64,000 nucleotides of DNA from [Leptolyngbya] sp. PCC 7376 (GCF_000316605.1 NC_019683.1:2526036-2590035); one strand, 5' to 3'; positions 20,309 through 31,253 are shown, counted from the stretch's first letter. A program made the numbers and translations. The notes: generated from the letters alone by a model not told the origin.

Positions 20309-23300
20309 ATGAATCCCCTACAGGACGTCTTTATCTCCTATGGCCGCGCTGATAGCCTTGGGTTCGCAGCGAAGCTAAATCAGCGTTTAGTTGAGGCTGG
20401 ATTAGAGGTCTGGTTTGATTTTGACGATATTCCGCTTGGGGTGGATTACCAGAAGCAAATTGATGATGGCATCGATAAGGCCGATAACTTTGTCTTTGTG
20501 ATTGCACCGCATTCGATTAATTCTCCCTACTGTGGTCTCGAAGTCGAACGGGCACTCCAACGGAACAAAAGAATTTTTCCGATTTTACATGTTGAGGAAA
20601 TTAGTCGGGAAACATGGCAGGAACGTAATCCCAATGGCACGGATGCTCAATGGGAAGAATATTGTGCCGCAGGTAAACATTCTAGTTTCCCAAATATGCA
20701 CCCTGCGATCGGCAAAATCAACTGGGTGTACTGCCGTGAAGGGGCGGACGATTTTGAAAAAGCTTTTCAAGATTTACTGTCTCTTTTCCAGCGCAATCGC
20801 GATTATGTACATCAGCACACTGCATTGCTCAATCGAGCTTTAGAGTGGGATAGTAATAGCCGTCAACCGCAACATTTATTGGTAGATGAAACGCTACAGG
20901 CATCTACTGCTTGGCTCAAAACTCAGTTCGGCGATCGCCAACCGCCTTGCCTTCCGACGAAACTCCATGGTGAGTTTATTGCCGAGAGCCTGAAATATTC
21001 ACAGGATGGCATGACGGAGATTTTTCTGTGCCATGCTGCCAGCGACCAAGATATTTTGGGGAAAGTTGATGAGGCCATATCCCGTGCCGGTCTGACTGCG
21101 TGGAGTAGCGAACGAGATATTAAATCTGGGGTTGATTTTCAAGATGCGATCAAGCAAGGTATCGAAACAACCGATAACGTTGTTTATTTACTGTCTGCTG
21201 AATCGGTCAAATCATCCTATTGTCAATTTGAAATTGACTATGCTTTATCGCTGAATAAACGCATTATTCCGGTTCTCATTGAATCTATCGATCTAAAAAC
21301 GATTCATCCTGGTATCCAAAAGCTTCAGTTCATTGATTTAACTCCCCTTGCAGAAGGGAAAGACGGGACTGTTGCAATGGGTGAATTGCTCAAAACCATT
21401 CAGCAAGAAGCAGATTACTTTAAAACTTACAAACGCCTATTGGTAAAAGCATTACGTTGGGAACGGCAATTACAAAACCCTTCCATTCTCTTGCGAGGCC
21501 ATGAACTACAGCGGTATGCAGCCTGGCAACAAGTCGCTCAAAAACGTTCTCAACATCAACCCTTACCACTCCAAACTGAATATATTGAAACGAGTCTTAA
21601 ACAGCCCCCTGATGTAGAACTCAATGTTTTCATCATTAGCCATGCCCGGGATCTCGACTTTGCCCGTAAGCTCAATGAGACGCTACAGGTTCAAGGGGAA
21701 AGGACTTGGTTTGAAGGTGATCGTACAGAATTGGGAGATGAATATCTTAGTCTAGCGACCGCAGGGATTGAACGAGCAGAAAATGTAGTGTTCGTGGTTT
21801 CCGAAGTCGCACTAACCGATACAACAGTCCTCAATGAAATAGAGATTGCAGCAGCCCGTTCCAAGCGTATTGTGGCGGTCTCTTATCAAGAGAGCGGATG
21901 GGCTTTGGTCGAACAATTACAAGGTAAAACCACTGCGCCAGAAGAGCCAAATAAACCAGCGGCAGCCTCCCCACTTCCAACAGCTTTACGCAATTGCTAC
22001 GCCGTAGATTTTTGTGAGCATGATGGTGATTTTGTCGCAAATTTTGGCAATTTATATCGTCTAATTAAAAGCCATCCCGATTATGTTCGGGAACATACCC
22101 AGTTACTCATGCGGGCAACGAATTGGGAACAGACGGATCGTGATGATAGTTCCTTGTTACGAGCCAAAGAAGTTGTCAAGGCTGAGAGTTGGCTAGTGGA
22201 TGCGGAAAAGCTTTCTCCGCCACCTGCAGAACTCCATAAGACTTATATTCAGGCTAGTCATGAGTTGTCTGCACGCAAAGTGAAGTGGCGATCGCTATTC
22301 GGTGTGAGTGGTGGCATGACATTTTTGATCTTTATGGCTCGAATCTTCTTGCTACTCCAAGGGGCAGAATTGTGGGCCTATGATCATTTCTTGCGCCAAC
22401 GTCCTAATGAAGAACCGGATGATCGTTTTCTCGTGGTGACCATCGATGACAGTAGTGGTTCTTATCTGCGTGATGGCTTAGTCAGCGGAGAATATAAGCC
22501 TTGGCTAGGCACCTTGCCGGATGATGCTTTGGCCGAGGTTTTGGATGTTCTCAATGAGAATGGTGCTCGCTTGATTGGACTTGATTTTTACCGGGATTTT
22601 CCAGCGGCGAATAGTGATCTCGCCAATACATTAGCGTCCAGTGATAATTTCTTGGGTGTTTGTAAGCTTACGGGAGATGGTGAGAGCAGTGTCCAAAAGC
22701 CCCCAGAAGTCGATATTTCCCAAGTGAGTTTTGCCAATATGTTGGGTGATCGCCCCGGTGGTATCGATTATTTACGGCGACAGTATCTAATGGATTACTC
22801 TGATCCACCAGATTGTGAAACCAATACATCCCTAAGCTTGACCCTTGCAAAGGAATACTTGAAGCAAGAAGGACTTGAATTTACGAGTCCCGCTAAATCA
22901 GAAGGCGGCTTCCGGATGAATGGTCTGCAATTTGGGGATACCGTCATTCCTAATATTTCTCAGGCGCGTGGCCCCTATTACCAATATGATGGCACCTTAA
23001 ATGGCTACCAAACCTTGGTGAATTTTCGGACTGCACCTAATCTAGAGCAGCCTTCGAAAAAAGATGTAGAGCACTTTGCAGATCAAGTCACCCTCGAAGC
23101 CTTACTAGAGAACCAAGTCCCCCAAGAACAAATTGCTGATCGCATTGTCCTGATTGGCTATACAGATCAAGCAGATAATAATACTGATATTTGGGATACA
23201 CCCTACGGTTCTGTGTCTGGTGTATTTTTACAAGGTCAAATGGCAAGTCAGTTGATCAGTGCAACCTTGGATGAGCGGGCATTGATTAGTTGGTGGTCAT

Positions 23301-23542
23301 TGGGTGAAGAATTACTCTGGATCTTGGCATGGGCGATCGTTGGTGGCACTCTTAGTCGGCAATTGATTCGCGGGGAAAGATTAGGTGGTGGCCTAATGAT
23401 CTCGATGGTGCTGCTCTACAGTAGTTGCTGGATCGCCATGATTTACGCAGCCCTCTGGATTTCTTTTATTCCTCCTTTACTTGCCTTGAACCTTAGTGCT
23501 GGTGGCGTTGGCATTCTGAGCTATCGTCTCCGGAATCCCTAA
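20309..23542 (+). CDS. Triple TIR-linker protein fused to a CHASE2 membrane sensor
   Basis: 1077 aa. Three tandem units each contain a TIR domain and a roughly 65-aa helical linker. TIR1 (about 5-100) has VFISYGRAD and SINSPYCGLEVERAL; TIR2 (234-340) has IFLCHAASDQD and KSSYCQFEIDYAL; TIR3 (436-560) has VFIISHARDLD and VLNEIEIAAA. Each keeps a Glu where TIR NAD hydrolases have the catalytic Glu. Linkers share the pattern HTxLLxRAxxWE...LLRxxE...W...P..LHxxYIxxS, known from nSTAND/WD40 proteins. Then a TM helix (about 668-685), a CHASE2 extracellular domain (AYDHFLRQRPNEE, VVTIDDSSG, GLDFYRDFP, RIVLIGYTDQ) and three C-terminal TM helices. Likely a sensor whose outside domain controls cytosolic TIR assembly or NAD cleavage (inference). 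It heads the run with DUF928 and CHAT genes. Confidence 0.87.
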   Translation: MNPLQDVFISYGRADSLGFAAKLNQRLVEAGLEVWFDFDDIPLGVDYQKQIDDGIDKADNFVFVIAPHSINSPYCGLEVERALQRNKRIFPILHVEEISRETWQERNPNGTDAQWEEYCAAGKHSSFPNMHPAIGKINWVYCREGADDFEKAFQDLLSLFQRNRDYVHQHTALLNRALEWDSNSRQPQHLLVDETLQASTAWLKTQFGDRQPPCLPTKLHGEFIAESLKYSQDGMTEIFLCHAASDQDILGKVDEAISRAGLTAWSSERDIKSGVDFQDAIKQGIETTDNVVYLLSAESVKSSYCQFEIDYALSLNKRIIPVLIESIDLKTIHPGIQKLQFIDLTPLAEGKDGTVAMGELLKTIQQEADYFKTYKRLLVKALRWERQLQNPSILLRGHELQRYAAWQQVAQKRSQHQPLPLQTEYIETSLKQPPDVELNVFIISHARDLDFARKLNETLQVQGERTWFEGDRTELGDEYLSLATAGIERAENVVFVVSEVALTDTTVLNEIEIAAARSKRIVAVSYQESGWALVEQLQGKTTAPEEPNKPAAASPLPTALRNCYAVDFCEHDGDFVANFGNLYRLIKSHPDYVREHTQLLMRATNWEQTDRDDSSLLRAKEVVKAESWLVDAEKLSPPPAELHKTYIQASHELSARKVKWRSLFGVSGGMTFLIFMARIFLLLQGAELWAYDHFLRQRPNEEPDDRFLVVTIDDSSGSYLRDGLVSGEYKPWLGTLPDDALAEVLDVLNENGARLIGLDFYRDFPAANSDLANTLASSDNFLGVCKLTGDGESSVQKPPEVDISQVSFANMLGDRPGGIDYLRRQYLMDYSDPPDCETNTSLSLTLAKEYLKQEGLEFTSPAKSEGGFRMNGLQFGDTVIPNISQARGPYYQYDGTLNGYQTLVNFRTAPNLEQPSKKDVEHFADQVTLEALLENQVPQEQIADRIVLIGYTDQADNNTDIWDTPYGSVSGVFLQGQMASQLISATLDERALISWWSLGEELLWILAWAIVGGTLSRQLIRGERLGGGLMISMVLLYSSCWIAMIYAALWISFIPPLLALNLSAGGVGILSYRLRNP

Positions 23543-23617
23543 ATATTTTCAAGTTAGAGGTCACCGAATCTCTGGCGCTGAATATCTGCTTCACACAAAA
23601 TAGTTTCACGAACGAAT

Positions 23618-24562
23618 ATGTCTCACTATCAGCCGCGTCGCCAAACAAAACAAAACCTCTTTCGACGAGGTGCTTTAACTCTGGTTTTAGCCTCATCCTT
23701 TGCCTTGAACTCTGCGGTGCCAGCCCAAGCATGGGGGCCATTTAAAGGTCTGTTTAGTGGTGATACCCAAGGTGGAGCCAGCGGAAATTCCCGAGGGGGA
23801 GCGACCCGTGATGAGTTTTGTGAGTCGGATACTCCAGTTGCTAGTGCTGAGGTTTCTCAACCAAAGTGGCAGATTTCTGCTCTAGTTCCCCAGACTGCTC
23901 AACAGACGATGCAATCAGTACCCAGTATTTTTGTTTATCTGCAACAGAAGTCTGAGAGTACACCTCAAGCAAAACTGTCTCCCCAGTTATTGGGTACCAA
24001 ACAAGGGATTCAAGGCATTGAGCTCGAAGATATTAAGTTCGAGGATTTAGAGCAATTTGACGAATCAGAAAATGTGGATTTGCTCCTGCAGTTAGAGCTT
24101 ACACAAAATAACAATAGTGATGTAATTAATAGCTATTATTTTTCTTTGCCAACTGATAATACATTGGTAAAACTGCCAATTACGGATGAGAATGCTCCAT
24201 TGGTTGCTGGCCAGTCCTATGAATGGACACTGCGTTTACTCTGTCGGCAGGTGACCCCCCAGGGCAAAGTAACGCTAGACCAAAGTAAAGCTACGTCATT
24301 GCAGATTAGTGAAACTGAGCAAAGTGCTCTGTTTGGGGAAATTGCTAGGGTTCCGGATAATGCACAAGTACAGTCTGCTTTAACGAGTAATAATTTAGAA
24401 GAACGCTATCAAACCTATCTAGACAATGAACTCTGGTTTGAGTTAGTTTCTGATGTTGCTACTGTGCCAACGTCTACTTATTGGAATGATTTGCTTGAGT
24501 TGTGGAATATTCCTGCTGGTGAAGCAGATCCACAGGTATTACTTCCTTTGTTTGAAGAATAA
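23618..24562 (+). CDS. DUF928 exported protein
   Basis: 314 aa, ATG 23618. A twin-charged N-terminus (QPRRQTKQNLFRRG) is followed by a hydrophobic stretch and an ALNSAVPAQA signal-peptidase site, so it is exported. The DUF928 hallmark GGASGNSRGGATRDEFC follows the signal, then a beta-rich body (SIFVYLQQ, YYFSLPT, YEWTLRLLC) with a second conserved Cys. The family is nearly restricted to cyanobacteria and has no known activity. Its place between a TIR-CHASE2 gene (75 bp upstream) and a TPR-CHAT gene (195 bp downstream) suggests a periplasmic partner of the CHASE2 ectodomain or the CHAT protease (inference). Confidence 0.85.
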   Translation: MSHYQPRRQTKQNLFRRGALTLVLASSFALNSAVPAQAWGPFKGLFSGDTQGGASGNSRGGATRDEFCESDTPVASAEVSQPKWQISALVPQTAQQTMQSVPSIFVYLQQKSESTPQAKLSPQLLGTKQGIQGIELEDIKFEDLEQFDESENVDLLLQLELTQNNNSDVINSYYFSLPTDNTLVKLPITDENAPLVAGQSYEWTLRLLCRQVTPQGKVTLDQSKATSLQISETEQSALFGEIARVPDNAQVQSALTSNNLEERYQTYLDNELWFELVSDVATVPTSTYWNDLLELWNIPAGEADPQVLLPLFEE

Positions 24563-24757
24563 GTATTGGTCTGCCAGACTGAGATTCATCCCAATATGCG
24601 TGATTTGTTTGAGGCGAAGTTCTTGTTATTTGGCGATCGCCTCCGTAAATCAGTGATGAAAAACCATTGAGCTGTTTGTTTTGGGGAACAGTTCTTTATT
24701 CTTGACCTTCAAAATAGCTAGAGATTTCTACAATTGAACTAGTGGCTTGGGGAAGAG

Positions 24758-27274
24758 ATGATGCGAGTTAGGCAATTCTGTTCGGCATTAATACTGGCTG
24801 TGGTGGTGCAGAATGTGGCGATCGCCCCCCAGACTTTCTCTTCTGAACTTAAGGAAGAGGTAATAGAGAAAAAAGCTTACACCCTCGCAGAGTTACGAAA
24901 TCTCATTCACGACGGGGAAATGGCCTTTCGGACAGGTGAATACCAAGAGGCGATCGCCATCTGCACAAAAGCTTTGGCGGGATTTGAAACCCACAATCAT
25001 TTTGAGGGAATGGGTACAGCTCATAATTGCATCGGTATCTCCCACCATTCCCTCGGCGAATTCACAAAAGCGGTGCGTCAATATGAACAGGCAGCAGTCG
25101 TTACCCAGCCGCTGGATAACCCACGACAACAAGCGGCGATCGCCAATAATCTTGGGGAAGCCTACCGCCAATTGGGTGAAATCGAAAATGCGATTACCTA
25201 TTACGAACAAGCATTGTCGATGATGCAATCATCTCAGGATTTACAAGTCCAGCCAATTCTGATTAATAATTTAGGTTTCGCCCATATGGAGCTGGAAAAT
25301 TATGCTCTAGCTCAAGACTATTATCTCCAATCTTTAGAGATTTCTTCGGCGGAAAATTATCAATATGAAATGTCCTATGCCCTAAAAAATTTGGGGGAAG
25401 TAGCTTTTCGGCAAGGGGAAAACCAGAAGGCGATCGCCTATTTCGAAGAATCACTACAAATTACAAGGGAAATTGATAACCGTCGTGTCACTGCGCTCAA
25501 CTTAAATTCCCTCGGTAAAGCCTATGAAACAACGGGGCAATCAGACCAAGCACTTACTTATTACCAAGAGGCCCTCGGTATCACGACAGCCATGGGCGAT
25601 CGCCACTCCACTGGTCGCGTGTTGAAAAATTTAGGTAGTTTCTTCCAAACCCAAGGCGATACAGAACTAGCCATTATTTTTCTCAAAGAAACCATCAATA
25701 CCTATGAAAGTATTCGTGGTGAGATTCAAGGATTAGAGACTTCCCTCCAAGAAAGTTATCTCAGCAGTGTTGAATCTACTTACCGTGATCTCGCCGATTT
25801 ATTGCTTACCCAAAACCGTATTCTCGAAGCCCAACGCGTTTTAGATTTACTGAAGGTGCAAGAATTAAGCGATTATCTCTACCATGTGCGTGGCACTGAG
25901 GAAACTGAAAAAGGCACTGGTTACCGTCCGCCTGAAGAAACGTTTTTAGCCTTAAATCAAGAGCAAACAGAACAGCTCATCATTGCCTCAAAAAGGTTAG
26001 CAGACCTCGAAAAAATTTCTCCCAGCAATCTCACAGAAATACAGCGCCAAGAATTAATTTCTCTACGTAAACAGCAAAATGCTGAACGGGGTAAGTTCCG
26101 AGCTTTTCTGGAAAGTGATGAAGTACAGTCAGTGATTGGCGAGCTAAAAAGTAACCTCAGCACGAATGAATCTCTCTCTTTCAATCTCAGCCAGGACGCA
26201 AAACTCAAGGAACAGCTCCAAACTATTAAACAATCCGGCCGCAATGCTGCCATTATTTACCCGCTCATTTTGGGCGATCGCCTAGAAATTGTAGTGGTCA
26301 GTGCCGATACCCCACCTTTACGTCATACTGTTCCAATTTCTCCCGCCGAACTAAATGAAACCATCCTCGAAGCCCGCCAAGCCTTAACGACTCCACCAAA
26401 GAGTTACGCCAAATCCTCGAACTCCAACGCATCCCTCTCCAAACTCCATGATTGGCTGATCAAACCCATCGAATCGACCCTAGAAACAGCCAATATTGAA
26501 ACTCTCATTTATGCCCCTGATGGTGCACTACGCTATATTCCCCTCGCCGCCTTATTTGATGCAGATAGCGATCAATGGCTGATCGAAAAATATGACATCA
26601 ATAACATCACAGCCCTGAGCCTCACAGACTTTGACGAAGTGTCGGCTTTGCATAATTTTGATCTGCTCGCTGGTGCTTTTCCGAGTCAGGGAGCCACCTT
26701 AGAATTCGGCACACGCCAAGTGCCTTTAGACGGGTTACCCTATGCCGTCCGCGAAGTTGAAACCCTTGCAGAAACTGTTCCTAGTAGTAGTGTTCGCCTC
26801 GATGAGCAGTTTAATGGTGACATTATTTATGAAATGAATAGCTATGACGTCGTTCATTTAGCGACCCATGCTGAATTTGTTTCTGGTCGCCCCAAAGATT
26901 CCTATATCGCTTTTGGGAAAGGGGAGTTTGCAACCCTCGAAGATGTACGGGACTGGGATTTAAGCAATGTTGCCCTTATTGTCCTTAGTGCCTGTGAGAC
27001 TGGTGTTGGCGACACATTGGGGAACGGCATTGAGGTCTTGGGATTAGGCTATCAAATGCAACAGCAAGGCGCAGATGCAACATTAGCAACCCTCTGGTCA
27101 GTGAGCGATCGCAGCACCCAACTTCTGATGAATCGGTTTTATGAAAATCTTTTAGATGGTGGCAGAACCAAAACCGTAGCTCTCCAAGAATCTCAACGCG
27201 CCATGCTGACCAATGACAAGTTCAATCATCCCTACTATTGGGCATCATTTATTTTGATTGGCAATGGCCTCTAA
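24758..27274 (+). CDS. Secreted TPR-CHAT caspase-like protein
   Basis: 838 aa, ATG 24758, with GGGGAAGAG directly upstream (the next ATG at 24761 is also possible). Signal peptide (SALILAVVVQNVAIA), then about seven TPR units (residues 45-300) of the Rapsyn/LGN type with NNLGEAYRQLGEIENAITYY-like repeats. A linker of charged helices follows, then a CHAT domain (about 500-838). The dyad is intact: His in VHLATHAEF (about 702) and Cys in LSACETGVGD (about 744). The QQGADATLATLWSVSD and YWASFILIGN ends are typical. It differs clearly from the other CHAT protein at 2482-5214, so the pair is not a recent duplication. Probably a periplasmic peptidase acting with DUF928 and the TIR-CHASE2 protein. 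Confidence 0.88.
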   Translation: MMRVRQFCSALILAVVVQNVAIAPQTFSSELKEEVIEKKAYTLAELRNLIHDGEMAFRTGEYQEAIAICTKALAGFETHNHFEGMGTAHNCIGISHHSLGEFTKAVRQYEQAAVVTQPLDNPRQQAAIANNLGEAYRQLGEIENAITYYEQALSMMQSSQDLQVQPILINNLGFAHMELENYALAQDYYLQSLEISSAENYQYEMSYALKNLGEVAFRQGENQKAIAYFEESLQITREIDNRRVTALNLNSLGKAYETTGQSDQALTYYQEALGITTAMGDRHSTGRVLKNLGSFFQTQGDTELAIIFLKETINTYESIRGEIQGLETSLQESYLSSVESTYRDLADLLLTQNRILEAQRVLDLLKVQELSDYLYHVRGTEETEKGTGYRPPEETFLALNQEQTEQLIIASKRLADLEKISPSNLTEIQRQELISLRKQQNAERGKFRAFLESDEVQSVIGELKSNLSTNESLSFNLSQDAKLKEQLQTIKQSGRNAAIIYPLILGDRLEIVVVSADTPPLRHTVPISPAELNETILEARQALTTPPKSYAKSSNSNASLSKLHDWLIKPIESTLETANIETLIYAPDGALRYIPLAALFDADSDQWLIEKYDINNITALSLTDFDEVSALHNFDLLAGAFPSQGATLEFGTRQVPLDGLPYAVREVETLAETVPSSSVRLDEQFNGDIIYEMNSYDVVHLATHAEFVSGRPKDSYIAFGKGEFATLEDVRDWDLSNVALIVLSACETGVGDTLGNGIEVLGLGYQMQQQGADATLATLWSVSDRSTQLLMNRFYENLLDGGRTKTVALQESQRAMLTNDKFNHPYYWASFILIGNGL

Positions 27275-27288
27275 ACGATATTGGTAGC

Positions 27289-27606
27289 CTAAAGTTCGGA
27301 ACGCTTGATATCCTGTCGGGCCTGGATTCTCAGGAGATCGTTACGCTGCTCATGATAGAGCTGTATTTCATCAGCGGCTAAAGTCTCTGGATCAAGCACC
27401 ACGAACCCCTTGAAATCAAGTGCTGGATAAACTTTTAGATTGAGATGGGGAGTGATTTTCTCTAGAGCATTTTGCACCAGTCGATAAACATCGGCGCGAT
27501 AGTATTCAAAAAATTCTGGATTCTCCTCATAGCAATACCCGACAGAATCTTCTAACGCCTTTTGGGGAATAATGTAACCCGCTTCAATTTCAGAAAATTC
27601 CAGCAT
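27289..27606 (-). CDS. Conserved hypothetical protein, acidic, about 105 aa
   Basis: ATG 27606 is chosen because AGAG lies 8-9 bp upstream; a TTG at 27624 would add six residues. Soluble and acidic, with no signal peptide or membrane helix. Sequence features: IPQKALEDSVGYCYEENPEF, YRADVYRLVQNALEKI and FKGFVVLDPETL. I do not recognise the family. It is convergent with the CHAT gene, 14 bp apart, and divergent from the site-2 protease gene. No function assigned. Confidence 0.6.
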   Translation of the reverse strand: MLEFSEIEAGYIIPQKALEDSVGYCYEENPEFFEYYRADVYRLVQNALEKITPHLNLKVYPALDFKGFVVLDPETLAADEIQLYHEQRNDLLRIQARQDIKRSEL

Positions 27607-27880
27607 TTTTATCTCTAAAACCAATATTTTTTCGCCTATTTAATATAGCCATAGTTTTAGGTATAAATGCGAACTAAGTGATCGGTGATCGCCTTTTAAG
27701 CGATTAAGATCACAGTTATCTCAACCGAACTCAAAATGGCGGAAAGTACTACCTCACAAACATTTTTAGATTTTAACATTTCGTTACAATGAGGGTGTGA
27801 GACAAACGGGCTTAAAAGTTTTTCAGTAGCACTAAACGCTAATTTTTTGAGCCTCATTGTCAAATTTGAGAGGTTCTTTT

Positions 27881-29014
27881 ATGAATGGTAATTTTCGTGT
27901 CGGCAACTTATTTGGTATTCCCTTTTACCTAAATATTTCGTGGTTTATTGTGCTTGCCCTAGTCACCCTAAATTTTGGGACAGGTCTCGCCGCACAATTC
28001 CCCGGACTAGGTGGCAGCGCAATCGCCCTCGGCTTAGTGACAGGCTTACTGATGTTTGCATCGGTACTACTACACGAATTAGGCCATAGTTTTGCCGCAA
28101 TTCAGAGAGGAATCAAAGTCAATTCGATTACACTTTTTCTCTTCGGTGGTCTCGCAAACCTCGATGATGAAGCAAAGTCTCCCAGCGGCGCTTTCTGGAT
28201 CGCTGTGGCTGGCCCCCTCGTCAGTTTGGCACTCTTTATCGCGCTCACTCTTGTTGCAGGTAGTGGTTTATTGACTGGCCCTATGGCGGCGATCGCCGGA
28301 TTGTTGGCTTACATCAACCTTATTTTGGCAACCTTTAATATGATTCCGGGCCTACCTCTTGATGGTGGTAATGTGCTTCGGGCAATCGTTTGGAAACTCT
28401 CAGGCAATCAATACAAAGGCACACGTTGGGCAAGTCGCGTTGGTCAAGTGATTGGTTGGACAGCCGTTAGCTTCGGCATCCTTGGCACCCTCGGCATTTC
28501 CAATATTGGTAGCTTCTGGACGCTAATTATCGGTTGGTTCTTGCTACAAAATGCAGGTCGTTCTGCACAATCCGCAACCCTACAGGAAGCACTCTCTGGT
28601 TTGACTGCAGCGGATGCAGTGGTTTCTGAAAGCCCCATTGTCGATGCTAATGTAACTCTCCGTGAGTTCGCTGATATGGCCATTCTCGCCAACAACAAAA
28701 CTCAATGGCAACGCTTCCTCGTTAAAGACGAAAACGATCAGTTACTCGGTAGCATTCGTCTCAATACTTTGCAGGCTGTGCCTTCTTATGAGTGGTCTAA
28801 CCAATTAGTTCGCCACTTTGCGACTCCCGTCTCTGAGGAAAATCAAGTCGAATCGAATCAATCTCTTCTCGATGTAATCGGTAAGTTGGAACAGCAAAAA
28901 ACTCAGGCGATCGCCGTTATTCGTGACAACGGAACATTAGTCGGGCTTCTTGAGAAATCCAACATTATTAATCTGCTCCAAAAACGCAGCCAAACACAGA
29001 TACAGTCTGCATAA
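27881..29014 (+). CDS. Site-2 protease (M50 family) with C-terminal CBS-type domains
   Basis: 377 aa from ATG 27881, supported by GAGAGG 7 bp upstream; an in-frame TTG at 27857 lacks this. Six or so TM helices hold the zinc motif HELGH (VLLHELGHSFAA) and the second metal motif PGLPLDGGNVLRA, the Rip1/SpoIVFB-type arrangement. From about residue 240 a soluble part resembles a CBS pair (LTAADAVVSESPIVDANVTL, VIRDNGTLVGLLEKSNII), which can bind nucleotides. Such proteases cut membrane-anchored regulators such as anti-sigma factors. Target unknown. A terminator follows. Confidence 0.9.
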   Translation: MNGNFRVGNLFGIPFYLNISWFIVLALVTLNFGTGLAAQFPGLGGSAIALGLVTGLLMFASVLLHELGHSFAAIQRGIKVNSITLFLFGGLANLDDEAKSPSGAFWIAVAGPLVSLALFIALTLVAGSGLLTGPMAAIAGLLAYINLILATFNMIPGLPLDGGNVLRAIVWKLSGNQYKGTRWASRVGQVIGWTAVSFGILGTLGISNIGSFWTLIIGWFLLQNAGRSAQSATLQEALSGLTAADAVVSESPIVDANVTLREFADMAILANNKTQWQRFLVKDENDQLLGSIRLNTLQAVPSYEWSNQLVRHFATPVSEENQVESNQSLLDVIGKLEQQKTQAIAVIRDNGTLVGLLEKSNIINLLQKRSQTQIQSA

Positions 29015-29040
29015 TTCATCAAGCAACTTCTTGATCTTGT

Positions 29041-29073
29041 AACCTACAGCCTTAATGGTTGTGGGTTATTTTT
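29041..29073 (+). terminator. Rho-independent terminator after the site-2 protease gene
   Basis: Stem AACCTACAGCC / GGTTGTGGGTT with two G-U pairs and a 5-nt loop, followed by ATTTTT. Confidence 0.75.
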
Positions 29074-29173
29074 CGTATTAATATCGTTCAAACGATCTCA
29101 ACTTCCGCCCAAACGTTGACTTTCTTTGTGATTATCTTCCAAGCTAGAGAATACAAGTCTTCGCCCTATATCC

Positions 29174-29827
29174 ATGTCAGACAACGCCACTAGCCCCATC
29201 AAAAATTTACCTCTCATCGTCGGCATAATCGGTGGATCGATGCTGATGCTAAATCGTCTACTAACCCCTGCCCTGACTGATTCTCAAGCGCGTTCTGATG
29301 TAGTGGGTGTGATTCTCAGTGCAATTTTAATTCTCGTCACTTTGCTGTGGGAGCAAATTCAACCGAGACCTCCAGAAGCTGTGGTTTTAGAAGGCACAGA
29401 AGAATTTGAGCTAACCGAAAATCTCCCTGAAGCGATCGCCACTGAATTAGCCTGGGCATCTCATATTTTGCTGACGACCACCGTCACCAAATCCGTTGTG
29501 GTCTATCATGACGGGCAAGTTTTACTGCGGCGAGGTATTCTCCCAGAGAAAAAAGAGTTTAACGTCGGGGCGATCGCCGAGCGCGTTTTAGAGAAACAAA
29601 AAGCCGTTTACCTTGTCACCCTAAAGGTTTATCCGGGGCGGGTTGAATTCGATTATTTACCCGAAAATACCCAAGGCATTATCTGTCAGCCCCTTGGAAA
29701 AAAAGGCTTACTTGTGGTCGGCACAAACATCCCCAGAAGCTACACCAAACAGGATGAACAATGGGTGGCAGGTATCGCAGATAAACTTGCAAGCACCATT
29801 GAAAAGACAACTTTGCCTTCAGCCTAA
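29174..29827 (+). CDS. CCB2/CCB4-type cofactor assembly of complex C subunit B protein
   Basis: 217 aa, ATG 29174. Two N-terminal TM helices (LPLIVGIIGGSMLMLNRLL and VVGVILSAILILVTLLWEQI) are followed by a soluble alpha/beta domain (SVVVYHDGQVLLRRGIL, GIICQPLGKKGLLVVGT). This layout matches the CCB2/CCB4 family, which in chloroplasts helps attach heme c' (ci) to cytochrome b6 of the b6f complex; cyanobacteria have homologues. It should act at the thylakoid or plasma membrane. It stands alone between terminators. Confidence 0.75.
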   Translation: MSDNATSPIKNLPLIVGIIGGSMLMLNRLLTPALTDSQARSDVVGVILSAILILVTLLWEQIQPRPPEAVVLEGTEEFELTENLPEAIATELAWASHILLTTTVTKSVVVYHDGQVLLRRGILPEKKEFNVGAIAERVLEKQKAVYLVTLKVYPGRVEFDYLPENTQGIICQPLGKKGLLVVGTNIPRSYTKQDEQWVAGIADKLASTIEKTTLPSA

Positions 29828-29861
29828 AGATATTGGCGATCGCCACAACATTACAGCTCAT

Positions 29862-29893
29862 AAAAAAAATCTCCCCAAAATCAATTAGGGAGA
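29862..29893 (-). terminator. Rho-independent terminator for the por gene
   Basis: Read on the minus strand: TCTCCC, a loop of about 12, GGGAGA, then eight T. It lies 64 bp beyond the por stop codon. Confidence 0.85.
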
Positions 29894-29956
29894 AGTCACT
29901 TAAGGAAGGTAAATCAGATTTGTGTTGTTTGAAAAATCCAAACTCACAATGGCTAT

Positions 29957-31253
<1,297 letters not shown>

